Shown here piece after piece: positions 1 through 6,520 of a DNA stretch of 15,341 nucleotides (position 1 is its first letter; each line of letters opens with the position of its first letter). Under the pieces are notes generated by a model. It did not search any database. It worked only from the letters and a program-made list of their open reading frames with translations, and had not been told where the DNA came from. Location: positions 1-15,341 of the forward strand of contig DEIA01000005.1 in the NCBI GenBank assembly GCA_002352225.1. Direction: 5' to 3'. Origin of the DNA: Flammeovirgaceae bacterium UBA2786 (GTDB lineage Bacteria > Bacteroidota > Bacteroidia > Cytophagales > Cyclobacteriaceae). The position numbers were made by a program, and so were the translations under genes.

Positions 1-29
1 AAGTATAAATTAAAACCCCGGTTTTGGTA

Positions 30-1250
30 ATGCGTAATGTTATATTAAGTATCGTATTAGGTTGGGGCGGAGTAGCGTTTGGTCAGGAGTTGATCTTTAC
101 GCCTCCGGTTCCCTTAAGTAGTTCAATCAATACAAACGATGAAGAACTGGCTCCTGTGCTTTCGCCTGATGGGAATACTCTTTATTTTATACGTGCCTAT
201 CATGCCGGTAACCTGGGAGGTAAGTTTGCAGGTACAGATATTTGGGTAAGTCGTAAAGACGAGCAGGGGCAATGGATGCCTGCGTCCCGAATGGATAATA
301 CCTGGAATACCAAACGCTCTAACGCTGTAATTGGAGTGAGTGCCGATCAAACAGTAGTTTACTTATTGAATGCTTATACCAACAAAAGTGGAATTGCCTT
401 TTCGAAATTTTTAAGCGGCCAGTGGCAGCAACCCGAGTTTATTCCGGTGCCGGGCATTAACCGCGATGATTTTGTGGGATTCTATGTACACCCTCAATTT
501 GAGGTAATCCTGATTTCGATGAAGGGCAAGGATACACTGGGCGAAGAAGATTTATATATAAGCTTAAAAGATTCGTCTGGCAACTGGACCGAACCACGCA
601 ACCTGGGCCCCACTATTAACACAAACGGATTTGAGATTTCACCGTTTTTGAGTGAAGACAAAAAGCGCCTGTATTTTTCGAGTAATGGACATGGTGGGTA
701 TGGGGATGGCGATATTTTTTATTGCGAAAGACTGTTTGATTCGTGGGAGACATGGGGTGTGCCGAGGAATTTGGGGGAGACCATAAATTCAAGTGCTTTC
801 GATGCCTATTTTACACTTAAAGAGAAAGATGTATTCTTCATAAGTAACAGAAATGCTAATTCATCTGATGTTTATACATCGACTATCAAAAGAGAGATTA
901 CAGAGATTTTTATAGACAGAAAGTATTTATCCGCTAAAGAAATTGCAGAGTTGATTGGTGGATCGGTTTCAAATTCATTATCATTTAGTACCAACATTTC
1001 AGTACTTGATGAAAACCAGCGTGAATTACTTTACTTTATTGCCAATAAACTAATAACCAAAACGGAGATAAAAATTCAACTTACCGCCTTTGGCCATGAG
1101 GGACAAGGAAAGTTGAACAATGACAGATTTAGAAATTTAATGGCTGAGCTAATGCTGAGCGGAATAGATAACTTCAGGATTCAGGTAACAGTTATTGAAA
1201 GCGAACTGCCTGCTGACCTGAACAGAATAGAATTGCGTTACTTTAGATAA
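30..1250 (+). CDS. Secreted PD40 beta-propeller protein with degenerate OmpA-like C-terminus
   Basis: The ATG at 30 gives 406 residues. The same frame also has a TTG at 24, but the ATG puts a good signal peptide at the very N-terminus (a hydrophobic stretch through about residue 18, then QE). Residues about 38-285 hold repeated PD40/WD40-like blades of the form 'SPDG..LYF' followed by 'DIW/DIF/DLY' (LSPDGNTLYF near 44-53, YFSSNGHGGYGDGDIF near 215-230). Residues about 316-390 resemble the OmpA C-terminal peptidoglycan-binding fold: LSFSTN..VLDENQ, then IKIQLTAFGHEGQG, then NDRFRNL. The usual HTD triad of the OmpA signature is not intact. Related larger proteins (PorE-type) combine TPR, PD40 and OmpA domains; here no TPR segment is seen. 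Probably periplasmic or outer-membrane associated. The stop codon abuts the stop of the converging HAD gene with no spacer. The start lies only 29 bases into the window, so the promoter is not visible. Confidence 0.82.
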   Translation: MRNVILSIVLGWGGVAFGQELIFTPPVPLSSSINTNDEELAPVLSPDGNTLYFIRAYHAGNLGGKFAGTDIWVSRKDEQGQWMPASRMDNTWNTKRSNAVIGVSADQTVVYLLNAYTNKSGIAFSKFLSGQWQQPEFIPVPGINRDDFVGFYVHPQFEVILISMKGKDTLGEEDLYISLKDSSGNWTEPRNLGPTINTNGFEISPFLSEDKKRLYFSSNGHGGYGDGDIFYCERLFDSWETWGVPRNLGETINSSAFDAYFTLKEKDVFFISNRNANSSDVYTSTIKREITEIFIDRKYLSAKEIAELIGGSVSNSLSFSTNISVLDENQRELLYFIANKLITKTEIKIQLTAFGHEGQGKLNNDRFRNLMAELMLSGIDNFRIQVTVIESELPADLNRIELRYFR

Positions 1251-1838
1251 TCAGCGAAAGGGCTTCATATGTTTTTCAGGAGCAAGAGCGAGCATAGGTA
1301 AATCACCTTTCGTGTCACCGTAAGTTGCAATGGGTTGGTAGTAGTTTAAATCGTAGCTCGCCTTAATTCGCAATACCTTTTCATTTCCATTACAATTTTC
1401 TCCCTGAATTCGACCTGTTATTTTTTCATTAATTAGCTCCAGTCGGGTTGCAACAACATCAATTTGATTTTTTTTAGCCCAGGGAATAATCCAGTTTTCA
1501 ATTGATGCAGAGACTATAACCACTAAAATTTCTTTCTGTTGATAATCTTTAATTTTTTGAAGCGCCTGGGGCCTTACAATAGCATCAATAACGACTGGAA
1601 AGGAGTTACATATTTCGGTGAATTGGGTGTTGCTCATTCCCTCAAAAAAGAATCTTAACACACGTTCTTTGGTTTTTTTACTACTAAGCAGGTTTGCCTT
1701 ATGTAAAATTAACCAGGGTGCCAGTGCCAGAACACCTAACCATAATTTTGGTTTGCCAAACGCGTGTTCAATAAATACGAACAGACTGTCGCTTTTGGTT
1801 ATAGTTCCATCAAAGTCGAAGAAGGCAATTTCCTTCAT
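1251..1838 (-). CDS. HAD-superfamily IB phosphatase, likely acting on a polyprenyl-linked sugar phosphate
   Basis: This 195-residue protein carries all four HAD motifs: DFDGT with nucleophile D8 and acid D10, VVIVSAS with S110, the motif III lysine K154 in GNEKVLRI, and YGDTKGDLPML with D175 and D179. The TGRIQGENCNGNEK stretch and the short KPFR ending fit subfamily IB (SerB-like) proteins, so it appears complete. It is the last gene of the minus-strand run and starts 3 nt after the stop of the UbiA-type gene, so the two are probably translated from one message. HAD-IB proteins are often adjacent to, or fused with, UbiA-type phosphoribosyltransferases. A likely role (inferred) is removal of the 5-phosphate from polyprenyl-phosphoribose 5-phosphate, the step that other phosphatases catalyse in mycobacteria. 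The substrate cannot be read from sequence; a phosphoserine-phosphatase-like role is the main alternative. Confidence 0.85.
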   Translation of the reverse strand: MKEIAFFDFDGTITKSDSLFVFIEHAFGKPKLWLGVLALAPWLILHKANLLSSKKTKERVLRFFFEGMSNTQFTEICNSFPVVIDAIVRPQALQKIKDYQQKEILVVIVSASIENWIIPWAKKNQIDVVATRLELINEKITGRIQGENCNGNEKVLRIKASYDLNYYQPIATYGDTKGDLPMLALAPEKHMKPFR

Positions 1839-1841
1839 GGG

Positions 1842-2714
1842 TTAATAGTAAATAAGAAAATAGAAGCTGATAATCCACCCGAGAATAGTGAGAACAATAA
1901 ACTTGTCGGTTAAGAAAATTTCTGTAGGCGAACCACTTCTTTTTTCAACAAATATTATTTGTAGGTATCTCAGAATACCGGCAACCACAAAAATGGTTGT
2001 TGTAAAAAGGTATTCACTTCCCAAACGCTGAGTTACTTCTTCCGATAAGGTATACATCATATAGGCTACCAGAATGGTTGCCGAGAGCAGGGTAATAACG
2101 GAGTTTACAAATTCGGTGTTATAATAGGCTGAGGCCTTTCTTACTTGTCCGCCAATAGACTCCTGAACGATCAGGTCATCCTTTCTTTTGGCAACAACCA
2201 GAAATAAAGCTAATAAAAAAACCATGATTGCGAGCCAATGCGAGATGGTTACATTGGTTAATACGCCCCCTGCGTAAATCCGTATAATAAAACCTATCGA
2301 AACAAGTAATAGATCAAGAATGGAAATATTTTTTAATCCACTTGTATAGGCAATATTGATTATCAGGTAGAGTAAAATGAACCAAAGAAAATTTTCGTTC
2401 AGCAAGGCAGCAATGCCAAGTCCAATGCTGGTTAGAATTCCGGAAATTGTTAGGCCTGAAGTAGGGCTTATTGCACCCGATGCAAGCGGTCGAGATTTTT
2501 TTTTAGGGTGAATTCTATCGGCTTCTCTATCCTTAAAATCATTTAGTATATAGATTCCAGATGCAACAAAGCTAAAGGACAGGATTCCTAAGGTTAAAGT
2601 TTTGATGATATCGATACTTAAAATAGTACCGGCAAAAAAAGTAGGAATTACAAGAAATAGGTTTTTTACCCATTGCCGTACTCTAATCAATTCCAGAAAA
2701 TCTTTAATAGTCAT
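1842..2714 (-). CDS. UbiA-superfamily decaprenyl-phosphate phosphoribosyltransferase-type enzyme
   Basis: A 290-residue integral membrane protein with about eight or nine hydrophobic helices. The first Asp-rich motif, N58-D59-x2-D62-x3-D66 followed by H69-P70 and the RPLASG segment, matches the subgroup typified by mycobacterial Rv3806c (NDxxDxxxDxxHPxKxxRPxAxG) more closely than menaquinone or ubiquinone prenyltransferases. Other matching segments are YTSGLKNISILDLLLVS with RIYAGG, and the KRKDDL loop. Family members transfer phosphoribose from PRPP to a polyprenyl phosphate in the inner membrane; in mycobacteria this starts decaprenyl-phospho-arabinose synthesis. Its ATG shares one base with the SxtJ-like gene's TAA (TAATG), implying translational coupling, and the HAD phosphatase follows after 3 nt. 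No DprE1 or DprE2 homologue is in the window, so the final sugar may be ribose or the epimerase may lie elsewhere. An A9 run (on the coding strand) encodes part of the conserved Lys stretch after the Asp motif. Confidence 0.88.
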   Translation of the reverse strand: MTIKDFLELIRVRQWVKNLFLVIPTFFAGTILSIDIIKTLTLGILSFSFVASGIYILNDFKDREADRIHPKKKSRPLASGAISPTSGLTISGILTSIGLGIAALLNENFLWFILLYLIINIAYTSGLKNISILDLLLVSIGFIIRIYAGGVLTNVTISHWLAIMVFLLALFLVVAKRKDDLIVQESIGGQVRKASAYYNTEFVNSVITLLSATILVAYMMYTLSEEVTQRLGSEYLFTTTIFVVAGILRYLQIIFVEKRSGSPTEIFLTDKFIVLTILGWIISFYFLIYY

Positions 2715-3076
2715 TACCAGATATTTTCGAGATCGGTTTTCCCATATGTGTGATTTCGATCTGTATATATAGTGGAACTCGATTTACGATTTAACTGTAA
2801 AGCATCTTTGGTAAAAAGCCGCGAGATCCACGCTAATGGAAATAGAAATATGAAATATACAATTGAAAGAAGTATCTTAGAATTTACCCAGCCTAAGCCC
2901 AATGCGAGCTTGAACCATGCCCATTCAATTCCTAAAGCAATTTTTGGAAAAAAAATGCAGACCACACCAATACAGGCAGAAGCAATTTGGAGAGATCGGA
3001 TGTCTAATATCAGCCCTGTTATTACTAGCCCTGTTACAATTACAAGTATAGTTTTAGAGGCATCTTTTTTTTGCAT
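2714..3076 (-). CDS. SxtJ-family membrane protein
   Basis: A 120-residue protein with three apparent hydrophobic segments (about residues 9-25, 29-45 and 66-86), then a polar tail containing STIYTDRNHTYG and ending DLENIW. Length, helix layout, the FPKIALGIEWAWFKLALGLGWV segment around residues 43-64 and the tyrosine/asparagine-rich tail resemble the SxtJ family, named from a protein of unknown function in the saxitoxin cluster. It follows a DUF5989-type peptide by 13 nt and a carbamoyltransferase before that, the typical neighbourhood for this family. Function is unknown; a membrane scaffold or partner for the carbamoyltransferase is a guess from conserved context. The coding strand has an A8 run directly after the start codon. 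The stop overlaps the UbiA-type start by one base. Confidence 0.75.
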   Translation of the reverse strand: MQKKDASKTILVIVTGLVITGLILDIRSLQIASACIGVVCIFFPKIALGIEWAWFKLALGLGWVNSKILLSIVYFIFLFPLAWISRLFTKDALQLNRKSSSTIYTDRNHTYGKTDLENIW

Positions 3077-3089
3077 ACAATTGGCCTGT

Positions 3090-3239
3090 TTAAAATAGGG
3101 TATAAATAAAGGGGGCTATAGCTGAGCCGCCACCAATTACAATCAGAATGCCTATAAAGAGTAGCAACAGAATGATAGGGGTTAGCCACCATTTTTTTCT
3201 TTCCTTCATAAATTTGAAGAGGTCTTTTATAAAATCCAT
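3090..3239 (-). CDS. DUF5989-type small membrane protein (49 aa)
   Basis: Reading the minus strand from the ATG at 3239 gives 49 residues and a TAA at 3092-3090. The product has a basic N-terminus (MDFIKDLFKFMKERKKWW), one transmembrane helix (about residues 19-36, PIILLLLFIGILIVIGGG-like) and the ending SAIAPFIYTLF. This arrangement, including the APFIYTLF terminus, is what I recognise from DUF5989 proteins found beside SxtI-type carbamoyltransferases and SxtJ. The gene begins 20 nt after the carbamoyltransferase stop and ends 13 nt before the SxtJ-like start, filling an otherwise unexplained gap on the same strand. The basic N-terminus should stay in the cytoplasm by the positive-inside rule. 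The molecular role is unknown; it may anchor or assist the otherwise soluble carbamoyltransferase at the inner membrane (inference). Confidence 0.85.
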   Translation of the reverse strand: MDFIKDLFKFMKERKKWWLTPIILLLLFIGILIVIGGGSAIAPFIYTLF

Positions 3240-3259
3240 ATTCTGATATTTTCCAGTGT

Positions 3260-5122
3260 TTAATCTAAAGTGAATTCCTCTTTCCAGTTATCTTTTTCCT
3301 GCCATTCGGGCTGTTCTGTTTTTTCAAAAATATAATTACCTAGTACAAGGGTGTCCATTTCTGTTCGCATAAAACATCGGTAAGCATCTTCAGGTGTACA
3401 GATAATCGGTTCACCGCGTACGTTAAAGCTGGTATTAACAACAACTCCATAACCTGTAAGTTTCTTGAACTCCTGTATTAGTTCATAATACCTGGGGTTT
3501 GTACTCGCATGAACAGTTTGGATTCTGGCTGAAAAATCGATGTGTGTAATGGACGGTAAATCTGATCGAAGGTGGTAAAGTTTTTCTTTAAGCGATAGAC
3601 TGTCGTAATGTTGAGGAAGAGATTTTCTAATTTCCTTTTTAACAGGCTGAACAAGTAGCATATAAGGAGAATTTTCAGCGTGCTCAAAGTAAGTTGAGCA
3701 ATCTTCGGCAAGAACAGAGGGGGCAAATGGCCGGAATGATTCCCGATATTTGATTTTAACATTAAGTTTTTTTTGCATTTCCGGGTTTCGGGGATCTCCC
3801 AGGATGGACCGACCACCCAATGCCCGGGGTCCAAATTCCATTCGCCCCTGCATCCAGCCAACTACGTTTCCTTCTGATATTTTTTTTGCAGTAACCTTAC
3901 TAAGCTCACTAAAATTACTATAGTGAGTTGCTTTGGCATTATACTTTCTGCTCATAAGAGTCACATCCAGGTCCGTATACTCGGGCCCCAGATAAGACCC
4001 CATCATTGCATCTAAACCAGAACAGGCAACACGTTCTTTACCAAAATAGATGTGATATGCCACCTGTGCTGCGCCTAAAGCGCCTCCGGCATCGCCAGCA
4101 GCAGGTTGAATGAAAAGGTTTTTAAAAATTTTCGTATTTAATAGCTTACCATTTGCCACACAGTTTAGGGCTACTCCTCCGGCTAAGCATAGATTTTCAC
4201 TGTTGGTTAGGCGTTTCGCTTCACTTGCCATCTTTATAACTACCTCTTCGGTTATTTCCTGGATGGCAAGCCCAAGGTTACAATGATGTTGTTCTAATTC
4301 GTCTTCCGGTTTTCGGCATTTAAAGCCAAAAACTTTTTCCCAAAGAGATTCTTTAATCATTTTCAATCCTGTAGCGTATTGAAAATACTCCTGATTTAAC
4401 CAAATAGAACCATCGGGTTTAATATCAATAATTTGTGATTTAATAATTTCAACATACTTCTTAACCTCATCACTTCCGGCTACACCATAAGGCGCAAGCC
4501 CCATCAATTTATACTCACCCGAGTTTACCTTAAAGCCAAGAAAGTAAGTAAAGGCAGAGTATAATAATCCAATTGAATGAGGAAATCTTAATTCCTTAAG
4601 TATTCGTATATCTTTACCGGTTCCCTGACAAATAGAAGCTGTGGCCCATTCGCCAACTCCATCAATCGTTAAAATGGCGGCATCATTAAAAGAAGATGAA
4701 TAAAAGGCACTACCGGCATGCGATAAATGATGTTCCGGAAATAGAAGTTTTAATTTTTTACTATCGTAACTCTCAATTTTTGAAAGTTCCTCATGAAGGA
4801 GCCTTTTCAAGAACATTTTTTCTTTTAGCCAAACCGGAATAGCGGTAAGAAAAGAGGAAAGCCCTTGGGGGGCAAACGCATAATAGGTTTCCAGTAACCG
4901 TTCAAATTTTAGTAATGGCTTATCGTAAAAAACGATTGCATCCAGGTCGCTGATTTTGGTGCCCGCATACTGTAAGCAAAACTTTACAGCATTAGCAGGA
5001 AAGCCAGGGTCGTGTTTTTTTCTGGTAAATCGTTCTTCCTGGGCAGCGGCCACAATAACGCCATCGTCAAGTATGGCGGCAGCTGAATCATGATAAAATG
5101 CTGAAATACCTAAAATCTTCAT
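3260..5122 (-). CDS. O-carbamoyltransferase, NodU/CmcH/SxtI family
   Basis: The ATG at 5122 gives 620 residues beginning MKILGISAFYHDSAAAI, the standard family start; an upstream in-frame TTG at 5134 is less likely. The N-terminal Kae1-like ASKHA domain shows HDSAA (11-15), EERFTRKKHD (29-38), the metal-binding type segment HHLSHAGSAF (131-140), TIDGVGEW (152-159) and GGVALNCVANGK (315-326). The C-terminal YrdC-like portion has QGRMEFGPRALGGRSIL (425-441), RESFRPFAPSV (460-470), THIDFSARIQTV (526-537) and NTSFNVRGEP (563-572). Family enzymes make carbamoyl-adenylate from carbamoyl phosphate and ATP and transfer the carbamoyl group to a hydroxyl, often on a sugar. Cytosolic. It is first in the minus-strand run and diverges from the glycan operon across 123 bp, which suggests the acceptor is a sugar of the locally made glycan or its lipid intermediate; the true acceptor is not known. 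Confidence 0.93.
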   Translation of the reverse strand: MKILGISAFYHDSAAAILDDGVIVAAAQEERFTRKKHDPGFPANAVKFCLQYAGTKISDLDAIVFYDKPLLKFERLLETYYAFAPQGLSSFLTAIPVWLKEKMFLKRLLHEELSKIESYDSKKLKLLFPEHHLSHAGSAFYSSSFNDAAILTIDGVGEWATASICQGTGKDIRILKELRFPHSIGLLYSAFTYFLGFKVNSGEYKLMGLAPYGVAGSDEVKKYVEIIKSQIIDIKPDGSIWLNQEYFQYATGLKMIKESLWEKVFGFKCRKPEDELEQHHCNLGLAIQEITEEVVIKMASEAKRLTNSENLCLAGGVALNCVANGKLLNTKIFKNLFIQPAAGDAGGALGAAQVAYHIYFGKERVACSGLDAMMGSYLGPEYTDLDVTLMSRKYNAKATHYSNFSELSKVTAKKISEGNVVGWMQGRMEFGPRALGGRSILGDPRNPEMQKKLNVKIKYRESFRPFAPSVLAEDCSTYFEHAENSPYMLLVQPVKKEIRKSLPQHYDSLSLKEKLYHLRSDLPSITHIDFSARIQTVHASTNPRYYELIQEFKKLTGYGVVVNTSFNVRGEPIICTPEDAYRCFMRTEMDTLVLGNYIFEKTEQPEWQEKDNWKEEFTLD

Positions 5123-5141
5123 AGTAACCTGCAAGGAGCCC

Positions 5142-5177
5142 TAATGGCACGTTTCGATCTGGAAATATAGTGCATTA
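5142..5177. repeat. Imperfect inverted repeat, possible operator
   Basis: TAATGGCAC at 5142-5150 pairs with GTGCATTA at 5170-5177 apart from one unpaired G; the arms are separated by 19 bp. The centre lies near the reverse-strand -7-like box TATATTTC. A factor binding here could control the carbamoyltransferase run, but arms this short also occur by chance. Confidence 0.25.
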
Positions 5178-5205
5178 CCAGGGTGCCGTTGAAGGATTCT
5201 TGATT

Positions 5206-5213
5206 TATTTTTG
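5206..5213 (+). promoter_or_regulatory. Candidate -7 promoter element of the plus-strand glycan operon
   Basis: TATTTTTG fits the Bacteroidota sigma-ABfr -7 consensus TAnnTTTG exactly and lies 32 bp upstream of the glycosyltransferase ATG, a sensible leader length. The nearest TTG upstream (5189-5191) is only 14 bp away, shorter than the usual spacing to a -33 box, so the site is supported by one element only. Confidence 0.35.
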
Positions 5214-5245
5214 TGCCGATGTTAGAGCGTACTTAATTGAATTGA

Positions 5246-6463
5246 ATGAAGCAATTTGATGCTATTGTAATTATCACAGGTTCCAGGTGGGATCAGGATT
5301 ATTCATCGGCCTCTATTTCACTGGCGCGTGAACTTTCCAAAACGCAGTTAGTCTTTTTTATCGATAACCCATTTTCATGGAAAGATGTTATTAGGGGTTG
5401 GAATACCCCCTCCATTCGGAGAAGGGTAAAAGCGTTGCTTTTTGGCAAAGAAATTTATCGTGCGATTGAGCCCGAAAATAAGAATTGGATTGCCGTAACT
5501 CCATTAGTGAATATTCCAATAAATTGGTTACCCGAAGGTTACCTGTATCAGGTCTTCTCAAAAATTAATAATTGGATATTTTATAAGACCCTTAGAAGAC
5601 TTATCCGTGAGAAAAATCTGAAGCGTTTTATACTATTTAATTCGTATAATCCATTTTATGGCTACGAATTACCGCCTGATGTTAAACCGCTGGTTAATAT
5701 TTATCAATCCCGTGACAATATCCGCGAATCAGAGTATGTAAAAAAACATGGCCCCCGCCTGGAACAAATTGCAGCCCGGAATGCAGAGATCAGACTAGCC
5801 ACCTCTACCGATCTGGTCGATAAACTGACTGCCCCACAGTACCCGTTCTGGTTTTTTCCCAATGCCGCAGATGTAGATTTATTCAATAAGGCAATGGTTA
5901 GAAACGAAAGTGAAAAACAGGATTTGGCAACTCTTAAAAGACCAATAATTGGTTATATGGGTAATATATGTTTGCGCGTAGACTATGACTTGCTTCTGAA
6001 GGTAGCCCAAAAGTATGCACATGCCACATTACTTATGGTGGGCCCAAGAAATGATAAGCACCAACACACCATAGATTTCACGCGTTTGCAGAACATTACT
6101 TTTGTAGGGCCAAAGAATATTAAAGAATTGCCGGATTACCTGGCTTTTATGGATTGTACCATTCTCCCGTTTAAGGTAAACGACCTTACAAGAAGCATTT
6201 ATCCATTAAAAATTAACGAGTACCTGGCAGGTGGTAAGCCAGTGGTTTCAACCTCATTTTCGCCCGATATAAATGGGTTTAGCCCCTTGGTTTACATAAG
6301 TAATTCGCACGAAGAATTTTTAAATAATATTGACAAAGCGCTTACTGAGGATAGCCAGGAGCGTATACAGGAAAGGATGGCTGTGGCAAAAAAGAACTCT
6401 TGGGTTGAACGGGGCAAGGAGTTTTTGGAACTAATTGACAATCAAATAAAAGGAAATAATTAG
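5246..6463 (+). CDS. Glycosyltransferase, GT-B fold, GT4-like (TuaH-type)
   Basis: A 405-residue protein with no membrane segments, so cytosolic or peripherally attached. The C-terminal Rossmann half is clear: FFPNAADVDLF (203-213, the usual 'N-x-x-D' donor-site entry), IIGYMGNI (234-241), LLMVGP (262-267), ITFVGPKNIKELPDYLA (284-300), and the nucleotide-sugar-binding stretch YPLKINEYLAGGKPVVST (319-336) with E325 and GGKPVV. The N-terminal half (MKQFDAIVIITGSRWDQ) looks like the acceptor domain. Family members transfer a sugar from a nucleotide donor to a lipid-linked glycan; which sugar cannot be told. First gene after the divergent promoter region and 57 bp before the co-polymerase. It is the only cytosolic glycosyltransferase visible, so further ones must lie outside the window if the repeat unit is longer. 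Confidence 0.9.
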   Translation: MKQFDAIVIITGSRWDQDYSSASISLARELSKTQLVFFIDNPFSWKDVIRGWNTPSIRRRVKALLFGKEIYRAIEPENKNWIAVTPLVNIPINWLPEGYLYQVFSKINNWIFYKTLRRLIREKNLKRFILFNSYNPFYGYELPPDVKPLVNIYQSRDNIRESEYVKKHGPRLEQIAARNAEIRLATSTDLVDKLTAPQYPFWFFPNAADVDLFNKAMVRNESEKQDLATLKRPIIGYMGNICLRVDYDLLLKVAQKYAHATLLMVGPRNDKHQHTIDFTRLQNITFVGPKNIKELPDYLAFMDCTILPFKVNDLTRSIYPLKINEYLAGGKPVVSTSFSPDINGFSPLVYISNSHEEFLNNIDKALTEDSQERIQERMAVAKKNSWVERGKEFLELIDNQIKGNN

Positions 6464-6464
6464 C

Positions 6465-6472
6465 TATTTTTG
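6465..6472 (+). promoter_or_regulatory. Candidate -7 promoter element before the co-polymerase gene
   Basis: TATTTTTG begins two bases after the glycosyltransferase stop codon and 56 bp before the next start, an exact fit to TAnnTTTG and identical to the box at 5206. No TTG lies at usual -33 spacing (the nearest, at 6435-6437, is 27 bp away). It could give an internal promoter for the export genes; weak evidence. Confidence 0.28.
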
Positions 6473-6520
6473 ACCTTTTAAATTGCGCGCCACCCTTTTT
6501 ATTTAAAATTCGCACATTCT

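Larger units (their letters stand above)
5123..5245. promoter_or_regulatory. Divergent intergenic control region
   Basis: These 123 bp separate the starts of the carbamoyltransferase (-) and the glycosyltransferase (+). It is the longest non-coding stretch in the window and the only spacer long enough to hold two ordinary divergent promoters. It contains a -7-like box on each strand (TATTTTTG at 5206-5213 forward; TATATTTC, one mismatch from TAnnTTTG, at 5169-5162 reverse) and an interrupted inverted repeat between 5142 and 5177. No matching -33 box was found at standard spacing on the plus strand. The function as a promoter region is inferred from gene orientation. Confidence 0.6.

Noticed and set aside
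24..29. TTG start for the PD40 protein, two codons upstream
   Set aside because: The ATG at 30 places the signal peptide at the N-terminus; the extension adds only two residues.
3478..3861. 127-codon reading frame on the minus strand
   Set aside because: It lies in another frame inside the carbamoyltransferase, whose conserved motifs cover the same bases; the translation resembles no protein.
5123..5134. TTG start for the carbamoyltransferase giving four extra residues
   Set aside because: The family begins with M-x-ILGISAFYHDSAA, which starts at the ATG at 5122.
6447..6480. Inverted repeat TAAAAGG / CCTTTTA as a terminator after the glycosyltransferase
   Set aside because: Only 7 AT-rich pairs with a 20-nt loop and no following T-run; it also overlaps a stop codon in the middle of a co-oriented run.
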